A DNA stretch of 64,000 nucleotides from Adiantum capillus-veneris. Taxonomy: Eukaryota > Streptophyta > Polypodiopsida > Polypodiales > Pteridaceae. The translations under genes and the position numbers were made by a program. The notes under the pieces are model-generated. The model saw only the letters and a list, made by a program, of their open reading frames with translations. It ran no database searches and was not told the DNA's origin. Shown here one piece after another: positions 59,251 to 64,000 of the stretch (the stretch's first letter is position 1; the number at the start of each line of letters is the position of its first letter). Location of the stretch: NCBI GenBank assembly GCA_014529385.2, contig CM043958.1, positions 124,905,817 to 124,969,816 of the forward strand, written 5' to 3'.

Positions 59251-60095
59251 ATGAGGTGACCCTCAGCAAATCTTGTGATGAGGAAGGGTATGATATCATT
59301 CCATTCTGGATGATGGGTGTCAACCTAACTCCAAGGATAGAGGGGGAAGTCCCTGGCAAGGACGGGGTGGCCGAGTGCCGATGCATAGTGGGCAAAATCT
59401 CTCTAAGAGACCTTAACCAAACGGATGAAGAAGGTTTCCAAGACTCGATGGATAAGATGCTAGAGGATAACGTGGACGACGAGCTATCTGGTAACTCAAG
59501 TCAAAGCATCAAACGGAAGGATCGACGGGTGATCTACTATGATTTCCAAACCAAAACCCTCGAAGACAACGCAGGTATCGAGATAAACGCAAAAACAATG
59601 AAAACAAACACAAAGAGAACTCAGTACCTCTATTAACTAACAAAATGCAGTACTTAAGATTAGTAGAAGTGATTGACTGCCTCAAGGACATGATATCAAA
59701 GAAATACATGAAACCTGACTCAACCAAAACCAAATAAGAAAAAGCAAACATATAAAAACAAAAAAAGAGAGAAAAATACCAAAAAATTGATCAAGTGGTC
59801 CAAAATGGAGCTCAAAGTCAAATACAATGAATTGAAGCGAGCCTTGAAGGAAGTTTGGACAACAGAAATGGAAACTAATGAGGAATCAAATGATGCACCT
59901 TCCCACTATAAGAAGTATACCATTCAGGATAGGAAGATCGTGGTGCAAAAACCCAAACGAGATGCCAAAGAACCAGGAATTTTATATGATGGGCCTGAAA
60001 ACACCAAAAGCATCAACTTAGCAGAACCAGGTGTGAGGAGCCTAAACCGGCATACATTGTCACGGACCTTACTAAAGAAGAAGAACAACTTCTAG
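59214..60095 (+). pseudogene. Linker region between protease and RT, element D
   Basis: Two frames (59214-59636 and 59787-60095), Glu/Asp/Lys-rich, without a recognised domain. KRKDRRVIYYDF and EPGILYDGPENTKSINLAEPG suggest polyprotein linker. Between them lies a short AT-rich stretch. Confidence 0.45.
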
Positions 60096-60930
60096 TCGAT
60101 ACGCTCAGACGATATAAAGATGTCTTTGCATGGTCATACAAAGATCTAAAGGGGATAGATACTGAGATCTGTCAGCACATGATTCCCCTTAAGAGTGATG
60201 CCAAACCATGCAGACAACGTCCTTACACGTACAATGAAATTTTTGCCAAGAAAATTAAGGAGGAGATAGACAAACTGAACGACATAGAGTTTATGAGATT
60301 GAGAACACTGATTGGGTGTCCCCAATTGTGGTGGTACCCAAAAATAATGGCAAACTGCGTGTCTGTGTAAACCTCAAACAGGTAAATGCAACCACCATCA
60401 GGGATAACTATCCACTACCAATAAACGATCATGTTATTGAGAGGGTAGCAGGGAAAGAGGCATACAGTTTCTTGGATGGGTTCTCAGGCTACAACCAGTT
60501 GACAATCAAAGCAGAAAATCAGTATATACAGCTTTTGCGACAAAGTGGGATGCATTTGCAGCCACCATCAGGGATAACTATCCACTACCAATAAACGATC
60601 ATGTTATTGAGAGGGTAGCAGGGAAAGAGGCATACAATTTCTTGGATGGGTTCTTAGGCTACAACCAGTTGACAATCAAAGCAGAAAATCAACATATAAA
60701 GCTTTTGCGACAGAGTGGGATGTATTTGCCTACAGGGTAATGCCTTTCGTCTTGACCAATGCCCTCGCTACATTTCAAAGACTAATGAACCACGCATTCA
60801 AAGAATATCTCAGACAATTTCTGGAGATCTACATGGATGATCTTTGTGTTCATTCTCATCAATGAAGTGACCACATCACTCATCTTGGAAAAATGTAGAA
60901 CGTATTGTATTTACTTAAACGCGGAAAAAT
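60096..60930 (+). pseudogene. Reverse transcriptase of element D, with internal duplication
   Basis: DTLRRYKDVFAWSYKDLKGI (about 60090-60150), PCRQRPYTYNEIFAKKI, KEEIDKLNDIEFM, then after a frame change SPIVVVPKNNGKLRVCVNLK, FLDGFSGYNQL, a 170-bp tandem duplication, VMPFVLTNALATFQRLMNHA and YMDDLCVHS (about 60831-60857) with the catalytic DD intact. Tat-like wording as at 32967. The duplication (170 bp, not a multiple of three) and several stops abolish function. Confidence 0.85.
60392..60731 (+). repeat. 170-bp tandem duplication inside the RT
   Basis: CCACCATCAGGGATAACTAT starts at 60392 and again at 60562. Differences between copies are few (for example TACAGT/TACAAT, TCTCAGG/TCTTAGG). 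Copies are 60392-60561 and 60562-60731. Confidence 0.95.
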
Positions 60931-61598
60931 GTGCATCATGGTAAGACAAGGTAAAATTTTGGGCCACATTGTGTCCAAAAACGGTATTTCAACCGATCAA
61001 GAAAAGGTACAAATAATTGTTGCACTACCAAGACCAATGAAGATAAGAAGTGCAAGTATTTCTGGGGCATTGCGGGTACTACAGGTGTTTCATATATATG
61101 TATGCTGTAATAGCTAAGCCATTGTACGCCCTCATAACTAAGTTCAAATGGACGAAGAAATGTGAGCAAGCTTTCCAAAAACTCAAGCATCAGTTAATTT
61201 TGGCTCCAATTTTGCAAGCCCTTGACTGGAGCAAAATCTTTCATGTCCATGTGGGCGCATCAGCCTATGCCATCGGGTTCATATTAGCCCAGCCAGGAGA
61301 GAAGAAAATGGATTTTCCCATTTGCTACTCTAGTCGGCAACTAAACAACGCAAAGAGAAATTATACCACCATGGAAAGAGAGGGTCTGGGAATGATCTAT
61401 GCTGTCAAGAAATTTAGACACTACCTTCTAGCAAACAAGTTTGCCTTCTTTGTGGATCATCAAGCACTGCTATATCTAGTAAACAAACCTTGCAACACTA
61501 GAAGAATTGTTCGTTGGTTTATACTGCTGCTTGAGTTTGACTTCACGGTGGTGGTAAAAAAGGGGACCACAGACGAAAGAGCAGATCATCTTTCACGA
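60931..61598 (+). pseudogene. RT tether and RNase H of element D
   Basis: KILGHIVSKNGISTDQEKV, then frame 61050-61598 with CGYYRCFI, KCEQAFQKLKHQL, FHVHVGASAYAIGFILAQPG, CYSSRQLNNAKRNYTTMERE, FRHYLLANKFAFFVDHQALL and ADHLSR. This is a gypsy RNase H, nearly open. It ends at ADHLSR/61598, where the type-E LTR begins; the integrase would lie beyond and is not in the window. Confidence 0.9.
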
Positions 61599-63534
61599 TG
61601 TCAGGAGTTTTTTGGAGCAAGGGATTGCGCATATGTACATACCCATGCATGGTGCATCAAATAAAGGATTTCCCATTTTCCACAGCCAGGTGGTTATGTG
61701 GCGCCCACATGTGTATAGGTAGGACATGGTACCATTACCAGTACCAGTACCAGTCTGTTTTTTCTATAATAATGAGGATTTGGTATCACGTAAAAATTCT
61801 CGAGGAAGCTATCCGCGCGCCGACGATATGAGATAAGCGGGTGCGTCAGATGGCATTTAGTGGCATCAGGAGGTCGAATGGGGTCAATATATGCACGAGG
61901 ATGAGTACGCACACAACGTGGGTGTTTTCTTGTGATAATTATGTAGAAAGGTCATCATGAGGACCATATTTTAGGGCCACTTCACATGGTGGCCAGATGC
62001 ATTATTGGAAAAAGTTGAGTGCTAGGTGTGCGGATGGATACAACAGGGTGACAACTGTGCACTGCGAGGCCAGTTTTTGGCCTGTTCGGGGTCCGTTTGA
62101 GGTCAACTAAAAGGCCAAGGGTGCCCGAGTAATAAAGCTAAATGTGGGAACTAAAAAAACAGAGAGAAGACCAGAAAAAATGTGGAGAGAAGAGGAGGAA
62201 CAGCCGCAAGTGTGTTTTTGCTGTTTTTGGAGCCTTTTTTGGCCGTAAACTACTCATCCGAGGTCGGATTTGAGCACTTTGACATTGTAGACTGGGGTTT
62301 TGGGCCGTTCCAGACGCGATGGTGCTGTCCATTTTGCCAAATTCCTCACTGTTTTTCTGCTATTTTGGCTATGTATGTTTCTCTTGTGTGAGCCAAGCTT
62401 CTGCTTCAATTTGTGATTGTATCTAGCATATTTTACCTATATTGTGTGAGCTATTTGCCCCATTGGTGTTGGCCAAAGATCAATTGTATCTAAACATCAT
62501 AAATTCTCCTCTTTTGAGCTGAGTTTTTTAGATGTGTGTGTGTGTCTCTCTCTCTGTGTGGATTGGGTAAACAGGTAGTCTCTCTCCTCTCACTCCATCA
62601 GTGTGTTCCCTGTCTCGGCCAGGTGGGTTGTATAAGCCGAGTGGTGCCCCATAGTGTGTGTGTGTGTATATCCTTCCAAGAGTGTGTGTCGGGTCATTAT
62701 AGAGGTGTTGTGTGTGTTTCTATCCCGCTCACATTCTTTTGGTGCCCCCGCGGAAGGTCTTCTTCGAGTACCTTCTACTTTGAGCTTCAAGCTTCGAGAT
62801 TCGGGATTACAGGTTGCAGACTACATGTTACAGGTTATAGGGACAGGAACAGGTACAGGTGATTCACACAGATATAGGTAGGTGGAGTAGAGTGATACAC
62901 TGGCAAGTGGGAGTTAGTTGCAGTTGCCGTGGGTATGCATCATTTGGCGCCTGTTTGAGCGCATTGTTTGCCGGTATTGTACGTTACTTATGGAAATTGC
63001 CATTGTACGCCTTTGTGGAGCCATACTTGGTTTTATTTGGCAGTCCCAGCCATTTCTGAGACTTGGTCTGGAAGATAGTCATTTCTGAGACTTGACTATA
63101 CGCGATTTGCATTAGCCTTCGTGTGAGGGTCGATAGCGTGAGGTTTTATTGAGCTGGGGGATTCTCAAATGTGGAGATCCTTTCGGTGATACAAGTAGCT
63201 GGAGCACCCTTTTCGTGACCTCGCCATAGGCTATGTATTAATGGTTCCTACTTGATGGTAGGGTTCTATTGTTGGCAGTTTATGCATACATATACAGCCT
63301 ATATTTTGGGTTCTCACTGCTCTACTTCTGGGGAAACTCTATCAAAATTTTTCCAAGTTATGATGGTTGGTTTTTTGGTCTTTTGAGCCATTTATGCTGT
63401 AATACTGCTGAAATTTTGGCAAAATCAAAGGATAAGACGGGTGTGCTTTCTTGGGAGCTTCATGGTTGGCTTTAATGGATGATCAAAATGGCCCACAATT
63501 CACTCCTTTTTATTTAACTCAGAGAATCTAGATA
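61599..63534 (+). repeat. 5' LTR of element E
   Basis: TGTCAGGAG...CTAGATA; the minus-strand copy at 3155-5242 ends CCAGACA, the expected undamaged end. Matches that copy throughout, except for short AC tracts. Contains short CAGGTACAGGTGATT/ACAGGTTATAGGGACAGG phrases (about 62805-62865) that are mirrored at 3825-3880. Confidence 0.85.
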
Positions 63535-63796
63535 AATGTTTATGTGTCCAGGAAGAATTTTTTTCCAGCAGGGCATAGTCTTTATGTTCGGGCCAAGAAT
63601 ATTAAGAGAGATACTGGAATGTCCTTTGCCTGTTGTAATTCCGATGATTAACTATGAAAACTCATTTGATGTGCATGTGTTTGTCCTTATCTAAATCTGA
63701 GCTCCATTGAAGTTTCTGGGGATTGGGGCAGTGAAAAGTTTGGGTTTTTGCACGTGTGTTCGAAAGGGTTCTCAAAGCATTGTAACTTGGGTAGTC

Positions 63797-64000
63797 ATGG
63801 CTTTCTCTTATCCGGAGTTTCATGGAAGAAGTGATGAAGATGTACAAGACTTTTTGGAAAAGATGGAGGTTGCCTGCATTAGCAACCAGATTCATGACCC
63901 GGCGCAGATGTTATGTTGGTGCACCCAAGATGTGTCGACCCATGGAGGTGCAAGAAATCCATACATGGCGGTTTGCAAGTAAGTGGCAGGTACATTGGGC
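63797..64000 (+). pseudogene. Gag start of element E (partial, window end)
   Basis: MAFSYPEFHGRSDEDVQDFL, then EKMEVACISNQIHDPAQML. This opening (PEFHGxxDEDVxxFLxxME) is the usual start of plant gypsy gag. The end of the frame (CWCTQDVSTHGG, stop at 63980) departs from the gag pattern, so a frameshift near 63910 is likely. Confidence 0.6.

Larger units (their letters stand above)
61599..64000 (+). mobile_element. LTR retrotransposon E, 5' part, inserted in element D
   Basis: A 5' LTR (61599-63534), a short leader and the beginning of a gag-like frame. The element continues beyond the window. No typical primer site could be read behind the LTR (AATGTTTATGTGTCC...). Confidence 0.7.

Overview
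The window is nuclear DNA of a land plant with a large, repeat-packed genome. The evidence is the set of plant-type mobile elements: Ty1/copia, several Ty3/gypsy lineages, LINEs, and a CACTA element with GT-AG introns. Long AC/GA/CT microsatellites fill the spaces between them. Fern-like or other large-genome plants fit, but nothing seen fixes the species. No intact host gene was recognised.

Layout. 1-821: tandem foldback repeat with G tracts. 3155-5242 (-): a long LTR (type E) abutting a decayed copia reverse transcriptase (5243-6620, -). 7911-10137 (-): gypsy pol fragment. 10138-13296: 5' part of a gypsy element (B: LTR end, primer binding site, leader with spaced palindromes, extra ORF). 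13297-18230: element C (LTR, tRNA-Asp-like primer site, long CT-rich leader, gag-like remnants).

19697-47571 is one nested structure. A gypsy element (A) has related LTRs at 19702-21133 and 46155-47566 and sits between two copies of CTATC inside an older LINE (19080-19696 and 47572-47690, -). A nearly complete CACTA transposon (23176-30847, 3-bp GAT duplication) is inserted in the protease part of A. It carries a six-exon Tnp2 transposase gene, a second transposase-associated gene and a captured heavy-metal-associated (HMA) domain fragment. Behind the RNase H of A the integrase is missing. In its place is a pile of other sequence: a gypsy RT piece, a LINE RT piece, an inverted copy of the A LTR, and a 36.3-45.9 kb block that is the least ordinary part of the window. 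That block has a decayed transposase-like gene (+), a decayed multi-exon gene (-) with a RING-like zinc cluster and an FCP1/NIF-type phosphatase-like domain, and two ~1.4-kb arrays of the 16-bp palindrome TATGCTAATTAGCATA.

47.7-51.7 kb is microsatellite-rich and holds no recognised gene. 51.7-61.6 kb is gypsy element D, related to B: LTR end, primer site, a leader with a palindrome repeated about every 272 bp, an extra ORF, gag, zinc-knuckle remnants, protease, RT with a 170-bp internal duplication, and RNase H. At 61599 it is cut by a second type-E LTR element, which runs off the window with the start of its gag. All coding regions except the CACTA genes carry several stops or frameshifts.
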